In this document: piece after piece, positions 11,561-27,989 of the stretch
How positions within the stretch are numbered: the stretch's first letter is position 1
Layout: each line of letters opens with the position of its first letter
Assembly (NCBI GenBank): GCA_902729315.2
Contig: LR746280.1
Location: forward strand, 2,104,501-2,168,500
Source: Spirodela intermedia
Taxonomy: Eukaryota > Streptophyta > Magnoliopsida > Alismatales > Araceae
Length of the DNA: 64,000 nucleotides
Reading direction: 5' to 3'
Made by a program: the position numbers and the translations under genes
Notes under the pieces: generated by a model
Database searches by the model: none
What the model was told of the DNA's origin: nothing
The model's input: only the letters and a program-made list of their open reading frames with translations

Positions 11561-13133
11561 GAAAAGTGTATGTGACCTGAATTTGAAAGCTTAAGCTTCA
11601 ATTTTTTTGAGTAAATTGAAATTGATGCTACAATGTAGAGCTTTGAACCAACTTATTTGATTTGTGGACGGAATGGAGAGATGTTGAAGATCTACGAAAA
11701 TGTAACAAACATTGCTATAGGGTTTGACAATCATTTCTCAATTTTTATAAAAAGGTTTTCTTTATTTCTCTCTTGCTCTAGATGTGACATCACTAATGAG
11801 GTGGAATGAGATTTCGTGCATGTACCTTGCACCGCCAACATGAGATAGTCACACTAGTACTTAGAGGAAATGACCAGACTGATCATTTCAATAGGTCTAA
11901 TGGTTAAACTTGTGGCCTATACTATAATGTGGGTGTAACCAACTGTAGGTTTGGTACACACTAGCATAGGTCCAAAACATTAGATAGCATATTCCATTGA
12001 GTGTTGCAAGTGTGTGCTTTTTTTCTTTTTTCTTTTCATTTCTTATTCTCACTCACAAATGATTCAACTCCTCCTTGAAAAAAAAATAAAAAATAAAAAA
12101 TCCAATTGTTCTTAAATTTTCATGTCACTTTTCTTGAGGATAGTATTCCAAATTTTATTACATTTTCTAGTTGTAGAAAAATCAATAACATGGTATGAAA
12201 TGACCCATTTACCTTTGTGTACTTTTTTTTATCAACATCAAAACATATCAGGCTCCAAGACTCAAGAAGTTATGTGTCAATGCATGCAGTTTTATCCCCC
12301 TCGCCCTCCCCCACACCCCCTCCCTTTTTTTTCAAATAGAAGAACAAAACACATTACTTTAAGAAAAAAGAAAAGAAAAGAGAAAAACACTTGGGTAGTT
12401 TCAAATTAGACAAACCATCTTGAAATGGCTGTAATTTGTTAGTTTTCATCTTATAAAAAACATATAACGAAACAAAATCGAAATAATATGAAATGGTTAA
12501 CATATGTATCTTTTTTTTCAACAATGAATCTTGAATTTGTACCCATCCATGAGAACAATAACTACTACATCAACAGCCTAATGGTTCCATCTTCAAAACT
12601 CACACTCAAGCATTACCAGCTTTCATTTGATTCATTTTTTATTATTATTTATTTTTCATAAAAGGTTCATAATGATAGAAGATTCTCCTATTGTCAAGTA
12701 TTGCTTGGTGCAATTTGTGAATTTCAGGATATGTAAATCTAAAAACAACAAGCTAGAACTATAACGTGTCAATCTAAAGTTGGATGTGAATTCAAACCTT
12801 AACCTTAATAACTATAAGTCAATGAAAACTTGAGTCAAAGCCCAAAGAAGAGTGGAGTAGTCAATAAGGCCATTTAAATTTGGTACTTCGCATTGTTGCA
12901 ACAACTAACCTCAATTGTATGAACTCATCTAAACATAACCACTCCTAAGCGTTATGAAATGACCCCACTTAGGTCATCTAATGCTAAGAAAACAAAAGGA
13001 AGCTTTATTTCATAAACAAAATTATCATCAATAAATGATCATGGTTGCCTAGCACACTTATATTAATATGAATGACTAGCTCATTATGGGTTTCATTTAT
13101 ATATGACTAAAGCTATAAACTCATTATGTGGGT

Positions 13134-13140
13134 AGAGAGA

Positions 13141-13188
<48 letters not shown>
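13134..13188. repeat. (GA)n microsatellite in the peroxidase copy 1 upstream region
   Basis: A GA run with one GGG interruption at each end lies about 350 bp upstream of the start codon. The corresponding place in copy 2 (about 23910-23930) has a shorter CT/GA run beside a G-rich tract, so this promoter repeat differs between paralogues. Confidence 0.9.
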
Positions 13189-13190
<2 letters not shown>

Positions 13191-13437
13191 CGACGACAGC
13201 GAGAGAAAGAGAGCATCGGAGCAGGTCTCCGCTCCAACTTCTCTCCTCAACCTACGGCATCTTATTGCTAACGACAACCTGCAGTTTATTTGTAACAACA
13301 CATAACTCTAAATATCTATAACAACAAGTGGGTTCGTTGTAAGCCTAATGGAGCAAGAAAACAACTCCTGTCTCCAGTCCTCTACTCCGCTCCGCTCTCT
13401 TGCGAATGTTCCTCGTTCTTCCTTCGAACAAAAAAGC

Positions 13438-13444
13438 TATAAAA
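13438..13444 (+). promoter_or_regulatory. Candidate TATA box of peroxidase copy 1
   Basis: TATAAAA lies 90 bp upstream of the ATG and is followed by a CATCAACACACAGACATTCC leader segment that is shared by all three copies. Confidence 0.7.
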
Positions 13445-13503
13445 GCCGCGGGCGACACACCCAGGCTCTCCATCAACACACAGACATTCCATTTGTCCAT
13501 TGA

Positions 13504-14924
<1,421 letters not shown>

Positions 14925-15424
14925 TCCCGCACCCGGAGAGCCCGTCATATTATCTATCGTTCTTCTATTTACTGTGTCGTAAGGGGGGGTTATATGCCTT
15001 GTTTGGTTTCCTTTTTTTATTTTTGTGCGTGTTTAGTTTTACTGGGCTGGTCGATTATTGGGGTTTTGGTTGTAAGTACGAATGTATCCACCATTGACTG
15101 TGACTGGTATTCTCGGCGAAGCAGGACGCGTAACATCTTCGAACTGAGATGAGAAACATGCCATGAAGGGATACCATACAACATTGCAACTCTGGTTTGG
15201 AGTCTTTTAGTTTTAGGTTCCCCTTGTTTCTTTGAATGACGAATGTGACTTAGTGCTTCATTACTGTCGCTCAGGATCCTCCCCATAATCGATGGGTTTA
15301 ACTTGGCAGGAAACTTAGGTAGGATGTAACATTTTCTTCACGCATTTAGCTTTAACGCCTCACAATGCAAGAAAGCGGCGAAGATCAGCTTTGTCCGAAT
15401 CTGGAGGTCGCCACTGAAAGGTGG

Positions 15425-16199
15425 GTCATCGACCCTCCTTCACCGTTAATGCTTGGAGGTGAGAGAACTGATAGATCTGCCAAGGGAAGATGTATGCTTG
15501 TTTTTTTTCATCTCCTTATACGAGAAGTGAGAGGATAATAGTTGCCAGCTGAAGAGAGAGTATTATTCATGGCTGAGATTGTGGGCATGACATCATCATC
15601 ATCACATTCTTCAGAATACTCTTAAATTATACTTAGAGCTTCCAAATGTGACAAGTGAACTTAAATGAGATGAGAGGAACTTGCTCACCTACTTGATTTG
15701 ACTGGTAGAGAAAAACTTAATCACCTACTTGGTTTAGTGCCTAAATCAAAATATATGATATTCAGAACATGGAACAAGAAAAGATGCAATTATCAAAACA
15801 TGGCTTAGAGCACTATGACATTAGAAGTCAATACAAGTTGTTCCTTCAAACTACTGGGGATGTCTAGGAAAAAATTAAAAAATAATTTTCAAAAAAAGAT
15901 CATGAAGCCCAACTCTATTAAGCAATCACAAAAGCATTGACTTTGGGATGAAGAAACAAGTTTGTAAGATGATATACAAATGAGTTAAAATCTTTCTTAC
16001 ATGAGATAGATAGATATATACCCATTTCAATAAACAATTCAGATGGATTTTTCTTTCACAAATATATAGAGAAAGAAGGGATTTATAATTTTTTTAGACT
16101 CAACCTTGAATATGATCAAACTCAAGCCCAAATTTTGGAAAGAGAAAGAATTACAGACCTAGATAAAGTGATTATGATAGTAAGCAATGAAAAAGGGAG
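15425..16199. other. Spacer between peroxidase copy 1 and the copia relic
   Basis: No gene is seen. The homology shared by the peroxidase blocks stops at about 15424, and the sequence becomes AT-rich from about 15600. The last few hundred bases may already belong to the 5' part of the degenerate retrotransposon. Confidence 0.5.
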
Positions 16200-18529
16200 A
16201 AAGAATCTAATGGTGGAGCCACAAAATGTTGATAACTTAACATTTGTGGCTAAACATACAATGAGAAGATATACACCTTAATTATAGGGATAATAGATGA
16301 AGAAAGGTGACTATAAATATATCTTATGATGCATATATTTAAATAAGCATGACACACCCAAGACTGATGTTATAGGTTCTAAAGAGGCCTCAAACGAAGG
16401 GTGAAACTCATTGTACAACCATACAACAACTTGAGACAGCTGCAATACTAGAGGCAATTGGCTAAAGACATGAAGATTCTCAAAGTGAAGATTTCGAAGC
16501 TAAAGTCAGCAATGTGTTCTATATCCTTGATTCCATTGTATTACAAGTAACTTGTAACTCATTCTTAATAGCTTAGATTCTAGACTCTGAGAGCCACGAA
16601 CCACATGATTAACATTCCAAATAATTTATTAGTATATAATCTATGACCAAGTAATAAAAAAGTAGCGTCAACATTAATTACTAATCACCATATCTAGAAT
16701 AAGATGTAAAAATTCAACCTCTTGAAAAATTAAAAATATCCTACATACTTCTAAGTTATCCACAAATCTTATTTCTATTAAGATATTAGTTGATGGATGT
16801 AAATTTATTAGTGGTGCACTTTGTAATATAAATGATAAGGCAGTGGAGAAGATTAGATGTACTAAAGAGCATGAAGCACCTTACGATTGGGGAAATATTA
16901 AGTCAAATCTTCAATATTGGAAACAAAATTTCTATTAAGACTCAAAACTTGTATCTTGGTAGAGTCCAAATCTTTTTGGTTGTACTATCATCCTTTTGGT
17001 TATCTATCTTTTACAATTATGAAGATTTTGTTTCTTAACTCGTTTTCTATTGAACATTAAAAACTTAAAATGCGACATTTGTGAGTTTGCAAAGAAGAAA
17101 TGTATTTCATTTTCGTTTAATAGAAAAAAAGCTACTACATTTTCTTTCATTCATAATGATATATAAGGACCATCATCTATTCCTAATATCTTTAAGATAA
17201 GATGGTTTGCCACCTTTATTGATGATTTTTCACAAATAATATAGATTTTTTTATTGAATCATAAATCAAAAGTCAATAAAGTCCTTCAAAAATTATATTC
17301 ATTTATAAAAACCCATTTGATATTATAATGAAAAATTTTAGATTAGATAATTTGAGAGAATTTTTGTATCAAATAATGACATAATATTTTCAAAAAGGGG
17401 AGATAACTCATGAATAATAAGGTGTAAACACTCAACAAAAATAAAGAAAGATTGAACAAAAAACTAAACACATCTTAGACGTGACAAGAACACTTCTATT
17501 CTAAAATCATGTACTCAAAAGTTTTTGAGGTGAAGCTGCCTTATCAATTGTACACCTGATTTATTAATTATCAACTTGAATATTAGAATTTAAAAATCTA
17601 CTAGAGACTTTATCTCACCATTACCTACATATTCGACTTAAGAACATCAAGAAAAACTTAATTCTTAGAATATTTGGATGTGTATCTTATATCTATAATC
17701 AAGATTAAGCTAAAGGAAAACTTGATCCAAATATGTTAAAGTATGTTTTTATTATATACTCACGCACAAAAAGGGTATAAGTGTTACCACCATCATAGAA
17801 ATATTCTATCTCAATTTACATTAATTTAATTGAATATGAATCTTATTTTGATAAAATTCCTCATGAAAGGAAAAATTAGACTATTGATAATGATAGGGAA
17901 CATAAGTGGAAATTACTTGTTACCAATCTCACCTTCAAGGATATCTACATCTCCAAGTGTGATATTAGAATAATATCAATGTCATGAATCCTTTGAATTT
18001 ATTAAAGATGCCAATTGAATCCAAGAGAATCTATCTTCTCTTGCTTAACCTTTAGTACTAAAAGAGATCAATGAAAAATTACCCATAGATCTTAAGAAAC
18101 AAAATCAGAAACGTATTAAGAACTTAGTGTATCATATGTCATATTTCTATGATACATATGTCTATCACCTTTGTATGTAATATTTCTTACTTTTTTCAAT
18201 ACTATATTGATTATATCCATTGTACCTAAGGCATTATTTTCAGAGGATTGCAAACAAGTTACGAGTGAGGAGGTGAAGACATCTGAGAAGAATCAAACAT
18301 GAGAATAAGTTAAGCTACCACAACAAAAGAAGATAATTGGTGTAAATATGTAATTAGTAGTAAATATAAGACTTGATTAGTGACTAAATAGTAAATTCAA
18401 AACTTATACAATATATTATCTAAAAATATTTATTCTCATATAATGAACTCGAATTAGAGATTAAATACATCATCGTGATGCAACCAAGTTCATGCAAATA
18501 ACATTTATAAAACCTCACTCTTTTATTTA

Positions 18530-19590
18530 GGATAAGTAAGAGTCAATCCTTAAGGAGTGTGAGTAATGAGAGTACGAATTTTTCTTATATATATATCTGT
18601 GAGATTGTGAAGGGCGGAATGAAATGTAAAAGAGTGAAGACAAGAATTATGAAAAGCATGACAAAGGGGAGAGAATAGATCTAACACAATTCAATGATAA
18701 AATAAATGATAAAACTAGTTCAAATTAAAAGTTAATCTATTCATGGAGAGCATTACAAGGACATCTTAAATTTGAATCTTTCTCAAACTTTGTTCTGCAT
18801 TAGTCTTAGGCCAAGTGATGCTTGATCTGTGACAATCTTGATGGATTCTAAGTAATCTCTTCTCCATGATGATCTTGGACATGAAAATACTGTTGATCAA
18901 GATTGATTTTCCTCTTATTTCCTTTGATTAGCCATTGTTAGATAGAGAGCTAAAAAGCGCCCTTCAAGAGGGGGGTGAGATATCTTAATCCTCTTGAGAG
19001 TTAGGTTCTTCTAATAGATGGTTAAGATTAATAACCGACTCTCTTAGTGGATGGTTTAAATCATTTTATGAGGGCAGCATTCTACTTTTTCTCTTAATTT
19101 CATCATAAGACGCCCTAAGATGACGACCTAGATCTCATCTTTTGATAGCTCTTTTAAGTTTAAATGGGCTAAGCCAAAGTGACGCCCTCTCTTGAGCCCA
19201 TAAACATATTAGGCTGATCCTCTTCATAAGACTTAGGCTTTTCATTGTTGAAGGCTTGAGCTTCTTTCATTACTTCCAACTCATAATAAGAGCTCATCTA
19301 AGTCCTTGCAATCAAATAATTATCAAGAAAATGTGAGAGAATTATCACATAACTTCATAAAAGTTAAGTAGGGTTAATCTCATAATATAAATAAAATGAA
19401 TATAATAAGACAAATAATAAAATATTATGAATGTCATAAATAGTTAACACGTATAATTATATTTTTTACTTATTAATTAGCATCTATATATAAGATATTA
19501 ATGCATAAATATAACTAATAATTTATAATTATCATCATCGTAAAAATAAATACAATTAGAATCTTACTTTCCCTAGCAACAAGTTATGAT
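18530..19590. other. Non-copia insertion within the copia relic
   Basis: The copia reading breaks off near 18500 and resumes near 19600. The roughly 1-kb stretch between has no recognisable coding remnant. It is AT-rich with some repeated ATCTCATCTTTTGATAG-like and GATGGTTAAGAT-like words. It may be a nested non-autonomous element. Confidence 0.5.
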
Positions 19591-20189
19591 GGAGATATAT
19601 AATATTTCAATGTAAAAAATATCTATTTTTATATGAAGAATTAGATGAAAAAGCTTATATGGATGTTCCCTAAAGATATGAGAAAGTTCTGAATTGTGAT
19701 ATAATATGAAAGTTAAATAAAACATCATATGGGTTCAATTAATCACTTGGAGCGTAGTTTGATAGTTTCATGACATGAACTAGTCATTGCAAGGACATGG
19801 TACACTCAATCTCAGATATGTTACCAAACACTTAAATATATGCATAAATATAAAATGTATTAGATGTCTATGTTGAAACACAAAAATGATTGAATTTTTT
19901 TTTAGTACAAACTAATTCTCTAAAAATCAAAGATAATAATTTTAAAAATAAAGATTTTTAGTTTAAATCTCAAACCAAAACATTCGACATAATATAATTC
20001 TGTTCTAAAGACCGAAATGACATTTAAAATGTTATATAAAAAAAGTGAAAAGTAAATGAGGAGAGAAGCTAGTGTGAGTCAATGAATCTTCACATCTCCA
20101 ACAAGTAGAGGGCATTATGTAGTGATGGTATCACCAAGTGATTGACTGAGTAGTGAGGACATCCAAATCCACATGCAGTGCAAAGGAGT

Positions 20190-20460
20190 GTTGCTGCTAG
20201 AGAGGGGGAGAAGAAAGAGAGGACAGAAGAGAGAGGCCTGAAGATGCAAGGTGAGAGAGAAGGATAAGGGAGAGAGAGAGAGATGGAAATGGAGAGCGTG
20301 AGGAAAAGAGGAAGGAAGAGAAGAGGAGGAAAAGAATAAGATAGAAAAGATAGAGGAGAGTATGAAGGAAAGGAGGGAGAAGGTTTGGGAGGAAGGAGAG
20401 AGGGGGGGAGAAGAAAGAAATAACTATAAGCAAGAGAGATAGAGGGCAGCCATAGAAAGA
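20190..20460. repeat. GA-rich low-complexity tract within an insertion in the copia RT
   Basis: A long purine-only stretch (gagagag, ggaagga and aggagga words) lies inside the second interruption of the copia relic (about 19880-20640). The leucine/serine-rich minus-strand open frame over it is a composition artefact. Confidence 0.8.
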
Positions 20461-22159
20461 GAATGGGGTGACCTAAGGCAATCCCATGAGAACATAAAGT
20501 CCAAATTTCCCCTAGCTTCTAGCCAAAATTTCTTTTTTGTCTTGTATATAGGAAAAAAAGAAGAAGTCATATACATTATAAAGAATGGAATTTTTATTAT
20601 GTAATATGAAAATAAATGAGCATCAATAATAAGACATTCATATGATATTTATTTAAAAAATCATGACAAAAATACACATTTATCTTATTTATTACTTGAA
20701 AATATCATGCTTTTACTTTGCAAGCATAATGCATGATATAAGATATACATCTATTAATGTGAATCATAATTTATTTGTTAAAAACTTTCTATCAAGAAAA
20801 GCTACAATTCTTTTGGTTTATGTAGACAATATAACAACGAAACATGACTATGAAAAAGAACACAAATAAACGTCCATTGGAGAAGTTTGATATTCAGAAG
20901 TTAGGAAAATTGTGATACTTTCTCAACATTTAAATGGCATGCTCAAAACAAGACATCTTTATATCAACACAAAACTATAACATAGTCTTAAGGATATAAG
21001 GAAGCAAGTTGTAAAACCATGAATATCACTATATATTTGAATCACAAACTTGGTAATGTGGAAGAAAGTAACCCTATAGATATACAAATGTATCAACATC
21101 TTGTGGAAAAACGGATTTATATTTTTCACACTACACTATATATTCTATTCAGTGGAGTTCTTACTCAATTCATGTATGATTCAAGGGAAGTCTACCTTCT
21201 AACAGCTGAAAGAGTTTTACAATATCTAAAGGGGACACTTGGTAGAGTTATTTTATTTAAGAAAATAAAAATAAAAATATTGATGTTTACATTGATATTT
21301 GATTATGTGGGTGCCGACTTACAATCAACATCAGACTAACACACCCTTTTTGGTGGCAACCTCAGTACTTGATGCGGCAAGAAGTAGTAGGCAGTGCCAA
21401 GATCAAGTGCTGAATCTTAGTTTCAAGCGATGGCAAAAACATTTGTAAAGTATTGTTGGTGAAAGCTATCTTAAAAGGTATTAAAATCGCGACAAAATCC
21501 TATTAAGTTATATTGTAAGAGTATCATCTATCTATCCCCTGATGGTGCTCTCTCCAATGACCAACGAGCTAGGGCAGCATCAACAGTTAAATTATGTTAC
21601 TGTTACACGTATCTGCATTTACTTTATTCGACTGATCTTCTCTCATCATTGACCGAGCACCACCTTTAAGTAGCGACCTCCTGATTCGAACAAAGCTGAT
21701 CTTCGCCGCTTTCTTGCATTGTAAGGCGTTAAAGCTAAATGCGTGAAGAAAATGTTACATCCTACCTAAGTTTCCTGCCAAGTTAAACCCATCGATTATG
21801 GGGAGGATCCTGAGCGACAGTAATGAAGCACTAAGTCACATTCGTCATTCAAAGAAACAAGGGGAACCTAAAACTAAAAGACTCCAAACCAGAGTTGCAA
21901 TGTTGTATGGTATCCCTTCATGGCATGTTTCTCATCTCAGTTCGAAGATGTTACGCGTCCTGCTTCGCCGAGAATACCAGTCACAGTCAATGGTGGATAC
22001 ATTCGTACTTACAACCAAAACCCCAATAATCGACCAGCCCAGTAAAACTAAACACGCACAAAAATAAAAAAAGGAAACCAAACAAGGCATATAACCCCCC
22101 CTTACGACACAGTAAATAGAAGAACGATAGATAATATGACGGGCTCTCCGGGTGCGGGA

Positions 22160-23666
<1,507 letters not shown>

Positions 23667-25230
23667 GTTTTTTTGTTCGAAGGAAGAACGAGGGACATTT
23701 GCGGCTGAGAGAAGGAATAGAGGATTGGAAACAGGAGTTGTTTTTCTTGCTCCATTAGGCCTATAGCAAACGCCGTGGCTGTTATAGACATAGAATGTCT
23801 TGTGTTATAAAAAATAAATTGCAGGTTGTTTAGGTATAAGATGTCGTAGGTTGAGGATAGAAGTTGGAGGGGGGGAGGGGGAGGGGGCGGGGGAGACCTG
23901 CTCCGATTACTCTCTCTCTCTCTCTCCCTCCACCCACAGATCTATATATATAAATGAAAGCCATAATGCGTTATAGTCATTTATGTTATTACGGGCTATG
24001 CTAAAGTTGCGAAATGATTTATTGCTCATTAATTTTGTTTATGAAATGATGCTTCCTTTCTTTTTTTTCTTCACCTTTCTTATATTGGTACCACGTGGAC
24101 CATATGAGGACCTAAGCGACCTGATTGATTGCTCTTTCCTTACGGCCTAAGAGCGATTGGGTCTCAATATGGGCTTATAGAATCAGGGTTAGTTAGTTGT
24201 TGCAATAATGTGGAGTCCAAATTTTACAACCCTTATCATTTTCTGGAGGCTTTACCTACTCCATTCTTCCAAGTGCTTTGGCTCAAGGTTTTATTAACAA
24301 ATAGTTATTATGGTTAAGCTGTGAAGTCACATCCAATTTTAGATTGACACCTTATAGTTCTAGGCTGTTGTTTTTATATTTTCATCTCCTGAAATTCAAA
24401 TTTTCACGAAGCAATCCCTGACCTGTTAGACTCTTCTATCATTATGAACACAACAGATAAATAACAAAAAAGCCAAAATGAATCAAATCAAAGTTTCTAA
24501 AGCATGAGTGTGGATTTTGCAAATGGAAGGATAAATTTGTTGATGCAATATTGAATCTGCAATTATTGTTATCATAGATGGGTACAAATTCAAGATGGAG
24601 GGTGGGAAAATAGATATATATGTTAATCATTTCATTTAATTTGAATTTTCTATTTGTCTCTCTTCTTAGAAATTAAAAAATAATCACAAGTAGCCATTTC
24701 ACGATGACTAACCTATTTTGAGTTAGCCAAAATGTTTTTTTCTTTTCTGATTTTGCTGCATAAAATTTTCCCAATGGGCTTAGTTCTTTTCTGTAAAAAA
24801 GTGGCGTACAAAACTCTATTCATTGGTCATGACTCATTGAGTCTTGGAGCCTAATGTATTTTGATGTTGATAAAAAGCTACACAAAGATAAAGGGGTCAT
24901 TTCACACCATGTTATTGATTTTGTTGCAACTAAAAAATGTCACAAATGTTCCAACTATTCTCAAGAAAATTCACAAGAAAATGTGATAACGATTGTATAT
25001 ATTTTATTTAGTTTGTTTTCTTCAAGGAGTTAACTTCATTGTTTGTGAGAGTTAACTCGTGAGTGAGAGTAAGAAATGAAAAGAAAGAAAAATGAAAAAA
25101 TACACTCAATAATATATTGAATGTGAACTATAATGTTTTTGGACATGGTAGAATGTCCCAAACCTGAGTTGGCTAAACCCACATTGTACTATTTACCACA
25201 AGTTAGCCATTGGGCATTTGAATGTTATTG

Positions 25231-25880
25231 TTGAAACAATAGATATGATCATTTTCTGCAACAATAGAAAATTTTTACTAATAGACAAGAGCCTTAAAAA
25301 TGAGATAAAAATGAGGAGAGATTCTTATAAAAATAGAAATATTATTTTTGAGAAAAAAATACTTTTAATTTTAATGTGGATGAAAGTTTATGAAGGTATA
25401 TGCTTGAAGTACATGAAAATTACTACTTAGATAAAGTATTTGAATTGTTCTTACATATTATATCCTATTGATGGAAGAATATTTATATCTTATAAGACTT
25501 GGTATCAATTCAAAACTAAGATAAATACTTCAATAAAGGAAGGTATGTTCCACGATTTATATACTTTGATGAAAATTCTAGATAAATTGAAAAATAATAT
25601 CATGAAAACTACCTTGGGATAAAAAAATATATTTATGGCCATATATCATCTCATACAATGACCTAAGAGCTGTCCAATTGGAGACAAAAAATTCAGCACT
25701 TCAAAGTAGCTCTTGCCCAACCTAGCCATTTTGATGATTGATGAATGTTGAGACTATGACCATTAATTATCATTCATAGATCAACTTCAAATGATCTATA
25801 ATCTACAAAGCCTAGCTAAAGTAAGCCACTAGTTGACAATTCTAAATGAGCATGACCTCCAAAATCTAAATGCATTAATT
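25231..25880. other. AT-rich spacer, no recognised gene
   Basis: Two short plus-strand open frames (25218-25430 and 25440-25622) are lysine/isoleucine-rich and have no family match that I recognise. They may be transposon debris. Nothing else is visible. Confidence 0.4.
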
Positions 25881-25889
25881 TGAATTGGG

Positions 25890-27500
25890 CAAAAACAAAG
25901 TTTCATTCGATGATTCTTTCGTAAATGACTACAAACAAATTAATTTATCAAATTAAGATCTATAAAAGTTAGAAGAATCGTAATTGAATGAAGTATAGTT
26001 TTGAAATTTGAAATCACACAAAGTATCACTAAATGAAATAAAAATTAAATTGAAAGTAAAAAAGGTAGAGTTTCAACCTCACAACAACAATTGTCAGAAT
26101 TGTCTATTCGAACGGATTATCAAGTAATGTCTATAGCCTAAAGGCTCTTCTTAAATATAGACGACATAGGTAATCTTTAAATCTCCTTTCAAAATCTAAA
26201 TAATAATGATAGAATTAAAATTAGTTGAAAATAATAAAATAGAGTTTCGAAGTTATAGTCGTGATGCGTCAAAATCTTAAGCATTCAGCGGATTATTGTG
26301 AAATGTCGACAGCCACAAAAGGTCTCCTTAGACATAGACAACATGAACAATCTTTAGATTTTCTTGTGAGGTCTAGAAATCAATGAGATGGGTTGACGAT
26401 CGTTTCCAATGGTTATTACTTAGAGGAACGAAAAAATGACAACTGTACAAATCTCCAACAACTATCACCTGATGATGATAAGTTAGATGGAGGTAGGGTG
26501 TATTTTATAGAGCTTCATCCTCATGTCCACACACTAAGAGAAGCCTCTTCATCATATCTAGTATGCTCTCATGATGTGGTGACTCATCTCCTAGTGGATC
26601 ATCTTCTTCTCGATGACAACTTATTCATCGATCAATTAGAGATTCTTTACTTGATGAATTTGTGATCTTTTAATCTAGAATCATTCAGTAATTTAGTAAC
26701 AATACACCCCGTATTGTGTTAATAATATTTTTGCTCATAATTGAGCAATTCTGAAATTTGAATCATTGACAAGTAATATATATATAGGAAAATTATGATT
26801 TAATCAAATAAAAAATGAGTTTCAGCTCTATTAAGATTCAAACCTCCATTGGTTGCCCACCTATATGAGAATGATATAAGTACATAAATATCCTTATAAA
26901 ATAATGTTATAAAGGTATCTTATTCTCATAAACAAGAGATATTTTAGATATTAAAATTATTGAAAACCTTATGATAAGATATGACGGTTGTTTAGTCTCA
27001 CATCAGTTATTTTTATATTTTGAGATGGACATATAGTAACACAAAAATGTGTGATTAATAACCTTCTCTCTCTCATGTGTGTATGACTACTCCTTGTCCC
27101 ACACCCGATTAGCCACCATGATGTGGAAGGAGAATGACACACATGTATCCTATTGATCCTTAGTTGCTTGATCCCCTTGCTTACAGCTCTACTCAACTAT
27201 ACTTTTGACCTACTTGAGGCCCTAGTTGGCCAACTGTCTTCCCCCTCCCCTCCCCCCACCTTTTTTCTATAGTTTTATTTTATTTTATTTTATTTCTCTA
27301 CATTTATCTCAAAAATATGATTATAAAAATTATATAATTTTACATAAAATCATATAATTAGCCAAAAATTCACATGAACTAACTAAAAACTACTTTCATA
27401 ATTTAACATAAATATAAGTCTATTAATCATGAGTTAAAGCATAAGTTATATTCTTAATTAATTATTAACTTATGATAACGAAGACATCACTCAACATCAA
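25890..27500. repeat. Degenerate repeat unit R2, copy a
   Basis: This segment is similar along its length to 27990-29550 in the same orientation. Shared landmarks are aaacaaagttt, gaaatcac/gaaatcatg, agtatcactaaatgaa, tctcctttcaaa-tctaa, ttcatcgatcaat, tttgatctttt-type words, tagtctcacat and a shared terminal ataagtctatt-atcatgagttaa. It contains an internal roughly 180-bp repeat (about 26060-26210 and 26242-26385). No coding sequence is seen. It is probably a tandemly arranged transposon derivative. Confidence 0.75.
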
Positions 27501-27989
27501 GCCCAATAATTACATAATATAATTTTGTAGAAGGAATGGCAAGAAATCAAATAGTTTTGATATAAGAATCCGTATGATTAATTATTTTGGAGATTTTTGG
27601 TAAAATTAATTATAGAAGTCATGAGTACTTTCAAATCAACTCCTACTGTTAAATTCTAGGGTCTTGATGAAAACTCTTTATGACGTGACTTAGTCATTGT
27701 ATAATAACTTACATAAATATAAATTTTATAAAATTAGAAAATACTATTTTCTAACTTTTAAAAAATATTTATAATTAATTAATTAATTATAATTTAATAA
27801 AAAGTTCAAATAGTAAGGAATTTTAAGGTTGATCACAAGGATATAAGATAATTTTTTAAAAAGAATATAATTTTTTATGAGTTTTAGACTAAATGATGAA
27901 TATAAAATATATTTAAAAAATCATGAAAAAGAGAAATAAGGGTGCAGACATCATGATGATGTCAATGCCCTAGGAATGCGATTTAGGAA

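Larger units (their letters stand above)
16200..21540 (+). mobile_element. Decayed Ty1/copia-type LTR retrotransposon (gag-pol relic, interrupted)
   Basis: Translation across frames, with many stops, recovers pol in the expected order. A gag zinc-knuckle-like remnant lies near 16350. The integrase region from about 17070 begins with CDICEFAKKKCISFSF and continues through a GPSSIPNI-like part to IFGCVSYIYNQD near 17670. A linker near 18240-18340 reads SEDCKQVTSEEVKTSEKNQT. Reverse transcriptase starts near 19610 (NVKNIYFY) and includes ATILLVYVDNITTKHDYEKE near 20800. The RT/RNase H transition at 21019-21339 includes QYLKGTLGRVILFKK and YVGADLQSTSD, and RNase H residues continue to about 21530 (KLYCKSII). 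RT is interrupted by unrelated DNA at about 18530-19590 and 19880-20640. No intact LTR pair was found. The 3' end stops just before the peroxidase block starting at 21661. Confidence 0.85.

Noticed and set aside
13113-13301. Frames made of Ser-Leu repeats over CT/GA runs (also 20197-20433, 35086-35286 and 60083-60376)
   Set aside because: These are dinucleotide microsatellites read as protein; there is no coding support.
15017-15286. An 89-codon frame (MGRILSDSNEAL...) on the strand opposite each peroxidase 3' flank, repeated at 21798-22067 and 32685-32954
   Set aside because: It is identical in the three copies only because the whole 3' flank is nearly identical. It lies antisense to the likely 3' UTR, shows no domain and has no promoter evidence.
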